Positions 1-9,270 are shown, numbered from the stretch's first letter. The stretch is 64,000 bases of DNA from Sphingomonas_R arantia (GCF_042682045.1 NZ_JBHUGS010000001.1:186001-250000); one strand, 5' to 3'. Numbers and translations are program-made. The notes: a model not told the origin generated them from the sequence alone.

Positions 1-165
1 GACGCGTTCTTCCCGTTCGCGGACGGGTTGATGGCGGCGGTCGAGGCGGGGGCGACCGCGGTTATCCAGCCGGGCGGATCGATCCGCGATGCAGACGTGA
101 TCGCGGCGGCGGACGAGGCCGGGCTGGCGATGCTGTTCACCGGGATGCGCCATTTCCGGCATTGA
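1..165 (+). CDS. purH: PurH, C-terminal fragment (AICAR transformylase/IMP cyclohydrolase)
   Basis: This is the last 54 codons of a gene that begins before the window. The peptide starts DAFFPFADGL, contains AVIQPGGSIRD and ends MRHFRH. This is the conserved C-terminus of the AICAR transformylase domain of PurH, which carries out the last two steps of IMP synthesis in the cytoplasm. The reading frame is open from base 1 and ends at TGA 163-165. The start and the IMP cyclohydrolase domain lie outside the window. It converges on the flippase gene, with a hairpin repeat between them. Confidence 0.93.
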   Translation, partial: DAFFPFADGLMAAVEAGATAVIQPGGSIRDADVIAAADEAGLAMLFTGMRHFRH

Positions 166-185
166 GGTTTGGCGTCACCCGCAGT

Positions 186-271
186 CGTCATCCCGGCGTA
201 GGCCGGGATCTCCCTTGGGCTGGAGGTGCGCGCTTTAGCGAAGGGAGATCCCGGCTTTCGCCGGGATGACG
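186..271. repeat. Paired hairpin repeat, ATCCCGGC family
   Basis: The two ends, CGTCATCCCGGC and GCCGGGATGACG, are inverted copies, and each half is itself a small hairpin (ATCCCGGC, short loop, GCCGGGAT). The whole element folds into a long stem with AAGGGAGATCCCGG in the inner arm. A similar paired copy is at 25450-25534 and a single unit at 45966-45985. It sits between the convergent purH and flippase genes and may help end transcription or stabilise mRNA, although no T-run follows. The rest of 166-324 shows no gene. Confidence 0.85.
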
Positions 272-324
272 GTTTGGGGCCTGGGGGTCGGGGTCGGGCG
301 CTCGCCCTTCCGCTTCCGCCAGCG

Positions 325-1932
325 TTAGGCCGTCGTCGCTGGGAGGGGGGCGGGGGTCTTGTGGCCCATCTTGAACAGGACGCGGTCCTCGGTGCCGAAG
401 CCGCGGTACCAGATGACGATGCCGTAGGCGCCGAGGATCAGCGGGATGCCGATCACGAGCTGCGCCCATTCCGGTAGCAGCAGCGCGATCCCGCCGGCCA
501 GGAGCGCGAGCGCGGTGGCGGGGACGAGCGCCCAGCGCCAGCCGGACACGCGCGCGTCGAGCATCCGGCGGAGCATCCGCGCCTTCACGACCGAGGCCAT
601 GCCGAGGGCGGCCATCAGCGCGATCGCGACGCCGGCGGCGGAGACCGGATCGGTCCGCGGATCGCCGGACACCGGGACCCAGCCGGTGCGCGCGGCCCAG
701 GGCATGACGTGGCGGATCGCATGGATCAGCACGACCGACAGCGCGGTCTGCATGACGATCATCCCCACCGAGACCGCGAGGTTGCGGTAGCGCGCCACGT
801 AAATGAGCGCGGATTCGCTGACCGCCGCGGTGGCCGCGATCGCCTCGGCGGCGAGCAGGAAGGCGAGCGCGCCGGTGCCGACGACGAAGCTCGGCCCCAT
901 CAGGCCCATCACCGCCTCGCCCGGGATGGCGAGGGCGAGCGCGATGCCGGTCTGCGCCGCGATGATCCAGAAGCCGACCTGCCGCACCTGGTGGGCGACG
1001 GCGGCCTTGTTGCCGTCCGCCAGATTCTGCGTGATGACGGGGCCGAGGATCGGATCGAAGCTGGTCTTGAGCTTTTGCGGCAGCGAGGCGACCTGTTGCG
1101 CGGCCCAGTAGATGCCGACGATCTGCGGCGCGAAGAAGATGCCGAGGATGTAGATGTCGATGCGGCGCGAGCCCCATTCGATCGCGTCTGCGCCCGCCAG
1201 CGGCAGGTTGCGCCGCGCGATGCCGGCCAGTTCGCGCGGTCGCGGTCGCCAGCCGGTCGGGCGGCCGTAGCTGCGCCAGAGCGGAATGATCGAGGCGACG
1301 AACGCGGCGATCGTCGACAGCACGTAGGACAGGATCAGCCCGTCGCGGATCGAGTAGAAGGACAGCGCGAACGCGGCGATGCTGATCGTCCAGGGTTCGA
1401 TCAGCGCGCGCGCCTTGACCGTGGCGCCCACGTCGCCGCGATAGGCGAGGGCCGCGAGCGCGATGTCCGACCCGGCCCAGCCGAAGACGGTGAGCGGGAG
1501 CAGCCAGTCGAGCCCGTTGATCCGGCTGTTGGGGAACATCAGGTCGGGGATGAAGATGAGGAGCGCCGCGGCGGCGGCGGACCCGACCATGCCGACCAGC
1601 ATCGCATCGTAGACGATATGGACGTGCGGGCGATCCTTCGCGCGGGTCAGCTGCTGCGCCAGCCCGCGTTTCAGGCCGAGCGTGGCGAGCTGTGCCGCGA
1701 ATTCCACCGTGATCGTGGCAAGCGCGAAGCGGCCGAGCGCATCGGTGCCGTAGATGCGGCCCGCGATGAACAGGAACGGCAGCCGCGCGGCAAGCCGTAG
1801 CAGGAAGCCGAAGAAGTTGGTGCGGCCGCCCTTGGCCAGCGCCTCGATATCCGCGCCGGGCGGTGGCGCCGGGGAGATCGCGGTGCGTGCGGCGTCAACC
1901 AACGTCGGATGCCGAATGGCGGGCGCGATCAA
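325..1932 (-). CDS. Oligosaccharide flippase family membrane protein (Wzx/MATE-like)
   Basis: A 535-residue polytopic membrane protein with about 12 hydrophobic segments and an N-terminal FFGFLLRLAARLPFLFIAGRI stretch typical of polysaccharide (Wzx/RfbX-type) exporters. Such proteins move undecaprenyl-linked or lipid-linked glycans across the inner membrane. The start is a TTG that overlaps the polA stop (TTGA, 1929-1932), and no ATG occurs for about 100 codons, so this start is well constrained. Translation is probably coupled to polA. No O-antigen polymerase or glycosyltransferase adjoins it, so its substrate is unknown. Family call is sure; transported glycan is not. Confidence 0.82.
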   Translation of the reverse strand: MIAPAIRHPTLVDAARTAISPAPPPGADIEALAKGGRTNFFGFLLRLAARLPFLFIAGRIYGTDALGRFALATITVEFAAQLATLGLKRGLAQQLTRAKDRPHVHIVYDAMLVGMVGSAAAAALLIFIPDLMFPNSRINGLDWLLPLTVFGWAGSDIALAALAYRGDVGATVKARALIEPWTISIAAFALSFYSIRDGLILSYVLSTIAAFVASIIPLWRSYGRPTGWRPRPRELAGIARRNLPLAGADAIEWGSRRIDIYILGIFFAPQIVGIYWAAQQVASLPQKLKTSFDPILGPVITQNLADGNKAAVAHQVRQVGFWIIAAQTGIALALAIPGEAVMGLMGPSFVVGTGALAFLLAAEAIAATAAVSESALIYVARYRNLAVSVGMIVMQTALSVVLIHAIRHVMPWAARTGWVPVSGDPRTDPVSAAGVAIALMAALGMASVVKARMLRRMLDARVSGWRWALVPATALALLAGGIALLLPEWAQLVIGIPLILGAYGIVIWYRGFGTEDRVLFKMGHKTPAPLPATTA

Positions 1933-4679
1933 TGCGCGGCGCCCCAGCTCTTGCCCGTGCCGATTTCGACGCCGAGCGGGACGGAGAGCGTCACCGCGGG
2001 CTCGGCGGCGCCGGCCATCACGTCGCGGATCACGGCGGAGGCGGCGTCGACTTCGGACGGATCGAGTTCGAACACCAGTTCGTCGTGGACCTGCAACAGC
2101 ATGCGTACGGTACGCAGCCCCGCCAGTTCGAGTTGCGGACCGACCCGCACCATCGCGCGCTTGATGATGTCGGCCGACGTGCCCTGAATCGGGGCGTTGA
2201 CCGCCTGACGCTCCGCCGACTGGCGTTCGCCGACGGTCTTGCCGCGGATGCCGGGCAGGTGCGTCTTGCGGCCGAACAGCGTGGTGACATAGCCCTTGTC
2301 CCGCACCTGGGCGATGGTGTCGGCCATGTAGGTCTTCACGCCGGGGAAGCGATCGAAATAGCGGTCGATCATGGCCTGCGCCTCGATCCGGTCAGTGCCG
2401 AGCCGGCCCGCGAGACCGAAGCTGGAGATGCCGTAGAGGATCGCGAAGTTGATCGTCTTGGCCTTGCCGCGCGTGTCGCGGTTGACCTCGCCGAACAGTT
2501 CCTGCGCGGTCAGGCTGTGGATGTCGTCGCCGTTGGCGAACGCGGCGCGCAGTTGCGGCACGTCGGCCATGTGCGCGGCCAGCCGCAGTTCGATCTGCGA
2601 ATAGTCGGCGGCGAGCAGGACCTTGCCTTCCTCCGCCACGAACGCGTCGCGGATCCGGCGGCCCATTTCAGTGCGGATCGGGATGTTCTGCAGGTTCGGA
2701 TCGGTCGACGACAGCCGCCCGGTCTGCGCGACCGCGAGGCTGAAACTCGTGTGGACGCGGCCGGTTTCCGGGTTGATCTGCGCCTGCAACGCATCGGTAT
2801 AGGTCGATTTGAGCTTCGACAGCTGGCGCCATTCGAGCACAAGCCGCGCCATCGGCACGCCTTCGGCCGCGAGCCGTTCCAGTTCGGTGACGTCGGTGGA
2901 GTAGACGCCCGACTTGCCCTTGCGGCCGCCCTTCAGCCCCATCCGGTCGAACAGCACCTCGCCGAGCTGCTTGGGGCTGCCGATCGTGAACGGGCCGCCG
3001 GCGGCTTCGTGGACCTGGCCTTCCAGCACGGCGATCTGCGTGGCGAACTCGGCCGACAGGCGCGACAGTTCGGCGCGATCGACCTTGATCCCGGCGCGCT
3101 CCATTTCCGCCACGACGGTGACGAGCGGGCGGTCGACCGTCTCGTAGACCTGTGTCGCGGCCTCCGCGGCGAGGCGGGGCTTGAGGCGGCGCCAGAGGCG
3201 GAGCGTGACGTCGGCGTCCTCCGCGGCATATTCGGTGGCTTGCGGCAGCGGCACCTTGTCGAACGTGATCTGCGCCTTGCCGGTGCCGCAGATCGATTTG
3301 AAGCTGATCGTGTCGTGCGACAGGTGGACCTTGCACAGGTCGTCCATGCCGTGGTTCCGCAGGCCGGCGTCGAGATCGTAGCTGAGGATCATCGTGTCGT
3401 CGGCGGGAGTCACGTCGACGCCCGCGCGGCGCAGCACGACGAGGTCGTATTTCAGGTTCTGGCCGATCTTGAGCACCGCCGGATCGGCGAACAGCCGGCG
3501 GAGCCGGTCGAGCACGACCTCGCGCGGGAGCTGCGTCGGGACCTCGGACAGCAGCCCGTCGCCGACATGGCCGATCGGGATGTAGCACGCCTTGCCCGGC
3601 GCGATCGCCATCGACACGCCGACCAGCGTGGCGCGCATCGAATCGATATGGTCGGTCTCGGTATCAATCGCGATCGTGCCGACGGCGGTCGCCTCCGCGA
3701 TCCACCGGTCGAGCGCCTCCTCCGTCACGACGCACTCATAGTCCTTATGGACGAAGGCGGGTTCGTCGGTCGCGACGGGCGCGGGTGGCGGCACCGGTTC
3801 GCCGATGACATGGCCGTCGGTGACCTTGAGGAGCAGCGACTTGAAGCCCTGGTCTTCGAGGAACGCCCGCAACGGGGCGGGTGGAATGCCCTTGAGCGCA
3901 AGATCTTCCAAAGGCTCGGGCAGCGGGTGGTGGCAGGCCAGGCGCACCAGCTCGCGGCTGAGCCGCGCGGCATCGGCATGGTCGATCAGCGACTGGCGGA
4001 GCTTGGGCTTCTTGATCGTGTCGGCCGCGGCCAGCACGGCCTCCAGATTCCCATGCTCCTGGATCAGCAGGCTGGCGGTCTTCGGCCCGACGCCGGGGAC
4101 GCCGGGGACATTGTCGACCGCGTCGCCCATGAGTGCGAGCACGTCGCCGAGCTGGCCCGGCGTGACGCCGAACTTTTCCTGCACATACTCCGCGCCCAGC
4201 CGGCGGTTGTTCATCGTGTCGAGCATGTCGAGCCCGGGTTCGATCAGCTGCATCAGGTCCTTGTCGGAACTCACGATCGTGACCTTCCAGCCCTCGGCCA
4301 GCGCGGCTTTGGCGTAGCAGGCGATGATGTCGTCCGCCTCCAGCCCGACGGTTTCGATGCAGGGGACGGAGAAGGCGCGGGTCGCCTCGCGGATCACCGG
4401 GAACTGGGGGACGAGGTCCTCGGGCGGCGGCGGGCGATGCGCCTTGTATTCGGCATACATGTCGTTGCGGAACGTGTGCGACGACGCGTCGAGGATCACC
4501 GCCAGATGGGTCGGGCCGTCCGACGTGTGAAGCTCGTCCACCAGCCGCCACAACATGGTGGTGAACCCGTAGACCGCGCCGGCGGGCTCCCCCTTGCGAT
4601 TGGTGAGCGGCGGCAGCCGGTGATAGGCGCGGAAGATATATCCGGACCCGTCGACGAGATAGAGGTGATTATTCGACAC
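1929..4679 (-). CDS. polA: DNA polymerase I
   Basis: A 916-residue full-length family A polymerase used in Okazaki fragment maturation and repair. The N-terminal about 295 residues are the 5' nuclease (LYLVDGSGYIFRAYH; VPGVPGVGPKTA helix-hairpin-helix). A 3'-5' exonuclease domain follows with an intact DTETD (DxE) motif near residue 350. The polymerase domain carries motif A ADYSQIELR, the O-helix region KTINFAILYG and motif C QVHDELVFE. All catalytic acids visible are kept, so proofreading is expected. It starts at ATG 4679 (MSNNHLYLVDG) and is followed directly by the flippase gene with overlapping stop and start. Confidence 0.97.
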   Translation of the reverse strand: MSNNHLYLVDGSGYIFRAYHRLPPLTNRKGEPAGAVYGFTTMLWRLVDELHTSDGPTHLAVILDASSHTFRNDMYAEYKAHRPPPPEDLVPQFPVIREATRAFSVPCIETVGLEADDIIACYAKAALAEGWKVTIVSSDKDLMQLIEPGLDMLDTMNNRRLGAEYVQEKFGVTPGQLGDVLALMGDAVDNVPGVPGVGPKTASLLIQEHGNLEAVLAAADTIKKPKLRQSLIDHADAARLSRELVRLACHHPLPEPLEDLALKGIPPAPLRAFLEDQGFKSLLLKVTDGHVIGEPVPPPAPVATDEPAFVHKDYECVVTEEALDRWIAEATAVGTIAIDTETDHIDSMRATLVGVSMAIAPGKACYIPIGHVGDGLLSEVPTQLPREVVLDRLRRLFADPAVLKIGQNLKYDLVVLRRAGVDVTPADDTMILSYDLDAGLRNHGMDDLCKVHLSHDTISFKSICGTGKAQITFDKVPLPQATEYAAEDADVTLRLWRRLKPRLAAEAATQVYETVDRPLVTVVAEMERAGIKVDRAELSRLSAEFATQIAVLEGQVHEAAGGPFTIGSPKQLGEVLFDRMGLKGGRKGKSGVYSTDVTELERLAAEGVPMARLVLEWRQLSKLKSTYTDALQAQINPETGRVHTSFSLAVAQTGRLSSTDPNLQNIPIRTEMGRRIRDAFVAEEGKVLLAADYSQIELRLAAHMADVPQLRAAFANGDDIHSLTAQELFGEVNRDTRGKAKTINFAILYGISSFGLAGRLGTDRIEAQAMIDRYFDRFPGVKTYMADTIAQVRDKGYVTTLFGRKTHLPGIRGKTVGERQSAERQAVNAPIQGTSADIIKRAMVRVGPQLELAGLRTVRMLLQVHDELVFELDPSEVDAASAVIRDVMAGAAEPAVTLSVPLGVEIGTGKSWGAAH

Positions 4680-4778
4680 CGACGCGATGTAGCAACGTGG
4701 CGGGCGCTTGGCGACTGGGACTTGAGGGGTGCGTTTGCACTGGTTCGGGGTGTCTGGCGGCGGCCCGCCCGGGCCGGT

Positions 4779-6380
4779 TCAGGGCACCAGGATCGTGTCG
4801 ACCGCCTCGGGCGCCGTCTCCGGATAGTCGAGCGTGTAGTGGAGGCCGCGGCTTTCCTTGCGGGAGAGGGCGGAGCGGATGATGAGGCGGGCGACCTCGA
4901 CCAGGTTGCGCAGTTCGATCAGGTCGGCGGTGACGTGGAAGGTGCCGTAATATTCCTCCGTTTCCGCGGCGAGCAGTTCGATGCGGTGGAGGGCGCGTTC
5001 GAGGCGCTTTGTCGTGCGGACGATGCCGACGAAATCCCACATGAAACGCCGGATCTCGCGCCAGTTGTGCTGGACGACGACTTCCTCGTCCGAATGCGAG
5101 ACGCGGCTTTCGTCCCACGGGCGGATGGCGGGGGGTGTCGGGAGCGTGTCCCAGTTGGCGTGAATATGGTCGGCCGCGGCCTCGCCGAAGACGAAGCATT
5201 CGAGCAGCGAGTTGGACGCCAGCCGGTTCGCGCCGTGAAGGCCGGACTGCGTCACCTCGCCCGCCGCGTACAGGCCGGGCAGGTCGGTGCGGCCGTCCAG
5301 GTCAGTCAGCACCCCGCCGCAGGTGTAATGCTGCGCCGGCACGACCGGGATGGGTTGCGTGGTGATGTCGATGCCGAGCGTCAGGAGCTTGGCATGGATG
5401 TTGGGGAAATGTTCGCGGACGAATTCCGGCGGGCGGTGGCTGATGTCGAGATGGACATAGTCGAGGCCGAGCCGCTTGATCTCGTGATCGATCGCGCGCG
5501 CCACGACGTCGCGCGGCGCGAGTTCGGCGCGGGGATCGAAGTCGGGCATGAAACGGTGGCCGGACCCGGGGAGCAGCAGATGGCCGCCCTCGCCGCGGAC
5601 GGCCTCGGTGATCAGGAAATTCTTGACCTCAAGATTGTAGAGGCAGGTCGGGTGGAATTGCATGAATTCCATGTTCGACACGCGGGCGCCGGCGCGCCAG
5701 GCCATCGCGATGCCGTCGCCCGTCGCCCCGCGCGGGGCGGTGGAATAGAGGTAGGTGCGGCCGGCACCACCGGTCGCCAGGATCGTCGCGCGGCCGGTGA
5801 ACGCCTCGACCCGGCCGGTTCCGCGGTCGAGCGCGTAGACGCCCCAGACGCGGCCGTCGCCGGAGTAGCGCACGCCGTTGCGGCCGGTGATGAGGTCGAT
5901 CGCCGCCATGTCGGGGACGAGCGTGATGTTGGGATTGGCGGCGGCGGCCTTCTCCAACGCCTGCTGCACCGCCCAGCCGGTGGCGTCGTCAACATGCACG
6001 ATGCGGCGGTGGCTGTGGCCGCCCTCGCGCGTCAGGTGCCAGCGTTCCGATTCGCCAGGGTTGAAGGGGACGCCGAGCGCCGCGAGCCGCTCGATCGCGG
6101 CCGGCGCGCCGCCGATGACATATTCGACGGTGCGGCGATCGTTCAGGCCAGCGCCCGCGATCATCGTGTCCTCGATATGCGATTCGAACGTGTCGCCGGG
6201 CTCGAGCACCGCGGCGATCCCGCCCTGGGCCCAGGCGGTGGATCCTTCGGAGAGGCCGCCCTTTGCCAGCACGACGACGCGGTGGTTCTGCGCCAGGTTG
6301 ATCGCGGCGGTGAGGCCGGCGGCGCCGGAGCCGATGATGACGATGTCGTAGTGGCGGGGGCCGGTGGGTGCGTCGGTCAT
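4779..6380 (-). CDS. nadB: L-aspartate oxidase
   Basis: FAD-dependent oxidase making iminoaspartate, the first step of de novo NAD synthesis. The N-terminus has the dinucleotide-binding motif IIGSGAAGLTAAI, followed by STAWAQGGIAA and, further on, the HYTCGGV and GLYAAGEVTQSGLHGANRLASNS region typical of NadB. I chose ATG 6380 (MTDAPTGPRHYD), giving 533 residues, the family length. The frame stays open upstream to 6488, but that extension only translates a dispersed 25-bp inverted repeat. The quinolinate synthase and phosphoribosyltransferase partners (nadA, nadC) are not in the window. A succinate dehydrogenase flavoprotein is the main alternative and is unlikely given the lack of sdhB or sdhC nearby. 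Confidence 0.94.
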   Translation of the reverse strand: MTDAPTGPRHYDIVIIGSGAAGLTAAINLAQNHRVVVLAKGGLSEGSTAWAQGGIAAVLEPGDTFESHIEDTMIAGAGLNDRRTVEYVIGGAPAAIERLAALGVPFNPGESERWHLTREGGHSHRRIVHVDDATGWAVQQALEKAAAANPNITLVPDMAAIDLITGRNGVRYSGDGRVWGVYALDRGTGRVEAFTGRATILATGGAGRTYLYSTAPRGATGDGIAMAWRAGARVSNMEFMQFHPTCLYNLEVKNFLITEAVRGEGGHLLLPGSGHRFMPDFDPRAELAPRDVVARAIDHEIKRLGLDYVHLDISHRPPEFVREHFPNIHAKLLTLGIDITTQPIPVVPAQHYTCGGVLTDLDGRTDLPGLYAAGEVTQSGLHGANRLASNSLLECFVFGEAAADHIHANWDTLPTPPAIRPWDESRVSHSDEEVVVQHNWREIRRFMWDFVGIVRTTKRLERALHRIELLAAETEEYYGTFHVTADLIELRNLVEVARLIIRSALSRKESRGLHYTLDYPETAPEAVDTILVP

Positions 6381-6415
6381 GCTGCTTCTATTGTCTCCGA
6401 CCCGCTTTCCGGCGG

Positions 6416-6475
6416 CGTTTGGTTCGAGCCTGTCGAGAACTCTGCGCGGGGTTCTCGACAGGCTCGAACCAAACG
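6416..6475. repeat. Perfect 25-bp inverted repeat (GTTCTCGACAGGCTCGAACC family)
   Basis: Two perfect 25-bp inverted arms (6416-6440 and 6451-6475) separated by 10 bp, forming a very stable cruciform or hairpin just upstream of nadB and downstream of the ABC ATPase gene. The core GTTCTCGACAGGCTCGAACC recurs singly at 43692-43724 and 59195-59227, each time between genes. It reads as an intergenic mobile hairpin (MITE/REP-like) rather than a classical terminator, as no T-tract follows. Confidence 0.85.
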
Positions 6476-6513
6476 GGTTGGGGCGCAAGGCCCTACGTGA
6501 CGGGATTCAGGTC

Positions 6514-7440
6514 TTACGCCGCGTCGGCCGCGCGGGTGAGGTTGAGGAATACGTCTTCCAGATCGGCTTCGCGCGTGGACACATCGACTATGCCGAGGCC
6601 CGCGGCCTGGAGCGCGGCGAGCACTTCGCCGGCGTTCACCTTGTCCTTGGAATAGGTGATGACAACGGTGCGGTCGCCCTTCAGCGCGATCTTTTCGAAG
6701 CAGGGGGCGACGGGTGCGACGGTCAGGTCGCGGTCGACGGTGACCTCGACGACCTTTTCCTGTGCGCGGGCGAGGAGTTGCGGGGTCGGTTCGTCGGCGA
6801 TCACGCGGCCATGGTTGATGATCGCGATCCGGTCGCAGAGCTCCTCGGCCTCCTCCAGATAATGGGTGGTGAGGACGACGGTGACGCCGCCGGCATTGAG
6901 TTCGCGCACATAGGCCCAAAGCTGCTGGCGCAGTTCGATGTCGACGCCGGCTGTCGGTTCGTCGAGCACGAGCACGGGCGGCGTGTGGACGAGCGCTTTC
7001 GCGACGAGCAGCCGGCGTTTCATGCCGCCGGACAGCGTGCGGGCATAGGCGTTCGCCTTGTCCTCAAGATGCACCGCACGCAGCAGTTCCATCGTGCGGC
7101 GTTTCGCCTTGGGCACGCCGTAGAGGCCGGCCTGGATCTCGAGCGATTCGAAGGGCGAGAAGAACGGGTCGAACAGGATTTCCTGAGGCACGATGCCGAT
7201 CGACGCCTTTGCGTTGCGCGGGTGCGCGTCGATGTCGAAACCCCAGATTTCCGCGCTGCCGCTGGTCTTGTTCACCATGCCGGACAGGATGTTGATCATG
7301 GTGGACTTGCCCGCGCCGTTCGGGCCGAGCAGGCCGAAGATCGTGCCGCGCGGAATATCGAGCGAGACGCCGTCGAGCGCGCGCTTGCCCCCCGCATAGG
7401 TCTTGCAGAGATTCTGGATGCGGATGGCGGCTTCGGTCAT
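6514..7440 (-). CDS. ABC transporter ATP-binding protein (ABC-2/drug or NatA type)
   Basis: A 308-residue ATPase subunit with Walker A LGPNGAGKST, signature LSGGMKRR and Walker B VLVLDEPTAGVDIE followed by the switch histidine in TTHYLEE. The C-terminal about 80 residues (VVEVTVDRDL to LEDVFLNLT) are the usual regulatory tail of DrrA/CcmA-like exporters. Start ATG 7440 (MTEAAIRIQNLCKTY) fits the family; the frame runs further upstream but without homology. No ABC-2 permease is adjacent, so its membrane partner must be elsewhere, or the gene is an orphan. The exported substrate cannot be inferred. Confidence 0.9.
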   Translation of the reverse strand: MTEAAIRIQNLCKTYAGGKRALDGVSLDIPRGTIFGLLGPNGAGKSTMINILSGMVNKTSGSAEIWGFDIDAHPRNAKASIGIVPQEILFDPFFSPFESLEIQAGLYGVPKAKRRTMELLRAVHLEDKANAYARTLSGGMKRRLLVAKALVHTPPVLVLDEPTAGVDIELRQQLWAYVRELNAGGVTVVLTTHYLEEAEELCDRIAIINHGRVIADEPTPQLLARAQEKVVEVTVDRDLTVAPVAPCFEKIALKGDRTVVITYSKDKVNAGEVLAALQAAGLGIVDVSTREADLEDVFLNLTRAADAA

Positions 7441-7566
7441 GCGTCTGCGCATAGCGGGCGGCGGGGCGGGTTGAAAGCGGGAGGCCGGGGGAAATGTAGC
7501 GCCGGCGTGGGCTCCGACGCGATTGATGCGCTTGCGGGGGTCACGCGCGGTTGGTAACGCGGGGGC

Positions 7567-7830
7567 ATGACTGGAACCGCGCCCGAGACATCCCGTGTCA
7601 CCACCGCCCGCATCGTGTGCGACGGGGCGACCGATATCGTGGGCGGTGCCGCGCTCGGCCATCCGCGCAGCTGGTTGCAGATCGACGAGAAGGGTTATGT
7701 CGATTGCGGTTACTGCGACCGGCGTTTCGTGTTGATCGGTGGGCCGGCCGATACCGGCGCGGGTGAGGCGGCCCCGGGCGGGACGATCAACACGCGCGAG
7801 ACGCAGGTCGGGGATGTGCAGGGCGGCTGA
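7567..7830 (+). CDS. zf-CHCC zinc-finger domain protein (NDUFS6-like)
   Basis: An 87-residue protein with the zf-CHCC signature: GHPRSWLQI, then VDCGYCDRRFVL, giving His and CxxC zinc ligands. Bacterial members resemble the C-terminal part of mitochondrial complex I subunit NDUFS6 and bind zinc. In alphaproteobacteria they commonly lie near respiratory or housekeeping genes. It starts at ATG 7567, diverges from the ABC ATPase gene, and is 18 bp ahead of tldD, probably in the same transcript. The Ala/Gly-rich tail has no recognised function. Confidence 0.83.
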   Translation: MTGTAPETSRVTTARIVCDGATDIVGGAALGHPRSWLQIDEKGYVDCGYCDRRFVLIGGPADTGAGEAAPGGTINTRETQVGDVQGG

Positions 7831-7848
7831 GCCCCTTATATCCCGTCG

Positions 7849-9270
7849 ATGACACAGACCGATCCCCGCGCTTTCCTCTACCGCGATACGCTCGATCCCG
7901 ATGCGGCGCTGCGCCTGACGGCGGAGACGCTGAAGGGCTGCGACGACGGTGAGCTCTACCTGCAATATATGGCGTCGGAGAGCTTCGGGTTCGACGACGG
8001 GCGGCTGAAGACCGCGGATTTCAACACGCAGGCGGGGTTCGGCCTGCGCGGCGTGTCGGGCGAGACGATGGCGTTGGCGCATGCCAACGAGCTGAGCGAG
8101 GCCGCGATCCGGCGGGCGGGCGAGACGATGACGTTGCTCGACCCCGCGACCGGCGCGCGCAGCGCACCGCCGCGGCGGACCAATGCGGGGTTGTATACCG
8201 GTGACGACCCGCTGTCGGCGATCCCGTTCGCGCGCAAGGTGGAGCTGTGCCAGCGGATCGACGCTGCGGCGCGGGCGCGCGATCCGCGCATCGTTCAGGT
8301 GTCGGTCGGGCTCGGCGGATCGTGGAGCGTCGTCGAGATCGTGCGGCCGGACGGCTTCGTCGCGACCGACGTGCGGCCGCTGGTGCGACTGAACGTGACC
8401 GTCGTGGTCGAGCAGAATGGCCGGCGCGAGAGCGGTTTCCACGGGCTGGGCGGGCGCTATCTCTACGACGACCTGTTCGACGAGGCGGTTTGGAGCCGCT
8501 CGATCGACGAGGCGCTGCGCAGCGCCTTGGTCAATCTGGAGGCGGTGGCCGCACCGGCGGGCGAGATGACCGTGGTATGCGGAGCGGGCTGGCCGGGCGT
8601 GCTGTTGCACGAGGCGATCGGGCACGGCTTGGAGGGTGATTTCAACCGCAAGGGATCGTCAGCGTTCGCCGGGCGGATCGGCGACCGGGTGGCGGCACCG
8701 GGCGTGACCGTAATCGACGACGGATCGATCGCGCACCGCCGCGGGTCGCTGACCATCGACGACGAGGGGACGCCGACGCAGCGCAACACGCTGATCGAGG
8801 ACGGGATCCTCAAGGGGTATATCCACGACCGGCTGAACGCGCGGCTGATGGGCGTCGCGCCGACCGGCAACGGGCGGCGGCAGAGCTTCGCCCATGCGCC
8901 GATGCCACGCATGACCAACACGTTCATGCTGGGCGGGCAGGACGATCCGGAGGAGATCATCGTGCGCGCCAAGAACGGCATCTATGCGCGCAACTTCGGC
9001 GGCGGGCAGGTCGATATCACGAGCGGCAAGTTCGTGTTCACCTGCACCGAGGCCTACCGGATCGAGAACGGGAAGCTGGGCGCGCCGATCAAGGGTGCGA
9101 CGCTGATCGGCGACGGGCCGTCCGTGCTGACCAAGGTCCGCGCGATCGGCAACGACATGGCGCTGGACGAGGGCGTCGGCGTCTGCGGCAAGGGCGGGCA
9201 GTCGGTACCGGCGGGCGTGGGCCAGCCGACGCTGATGATCGACGGGCTGACGGTAGGCGGAACGGCCTGA
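7849..9270 (+). CDS. tldD: Metalloprotease TldD
   Basis: A 473-residue PmbA/TldD family zinc protease subunit. The metal-binding HEAIGHGLEGD (HExxxH) motif is intact near residue 255, and the C-terminal domain contains TSGKFVFTCTEAYRIENGKLG and GKGGQSVPAGVGQPTLMIDGLTVGG blocks in the family order. TldD works with TldE (PmbA) in degrading unfolded peptides, processing microcin B17 and removing CcdA. TldE is not in the window. The only upstream companion is the small zinc-finger gene. Assignment is secure from the HExxxH motif and full length. Confidence 0.95.
   Translation: MTQTDPRAFLYRDTLDPDAALRLTAETLKGCDDGELYLQYMASESFGFDDGRLKTADFNTQAGFGLRGVSGETMALAHANELSEAAIRRAGETMTLLDPATGARSAPPRRTNAGLYTGDDPLSAIPFARKVELCQRIDAAARARDPRIVQVSVGLGGSWSVVEIVRPDGFVATDVRPLVRLNVTVVVEQNGRRESGFHGLGGRYLYDDLFDEAVWSRSIDEALRSALVNLEAVAAPAGEMTVVCGAGWPGVLLHEAIGHGLEGDFNRKGSSAFAGRIGDRVAAPGVTVIDDGSIAHRRGSLTIDDEGTPTQRNTLIEDGILKGYIHDRLNARLMGVAPTGNGRRQSFAHAPMPRMTNTFMLGGQDDPEEIIVRAKNGIYARNFGGGQVDITSGKFVFTCTEAYRIENGKLGAPIKGATLIGDGPSVLTKVRAIGNDMALDEGVGVCGKGGQSVPAGVGQPTLMIDGLTVGGTA

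Noticed and set aside
6381..6488. 36-residue N-terminal extension of nadB
   Set aside because: It translates the inverted repeat at 6416-6475 and is not part of the family, which starts just before the FAD motif.
1863..6500. A 1545-codon plus-strand open frame across polA and nadB
   Set aside because: It is antisense to two clear genes and arises from GC-rich third positions. Its composition (Arg, Asp, Gly, Val rich) is that of a shadow frame.
7441..8625. Long N-terminal extension of the ABC ATPase
   Set aside because: Antisense to tldD and the zinc-finger gene, and Arg/His-rich; the ATPase starts at ATG 7440.
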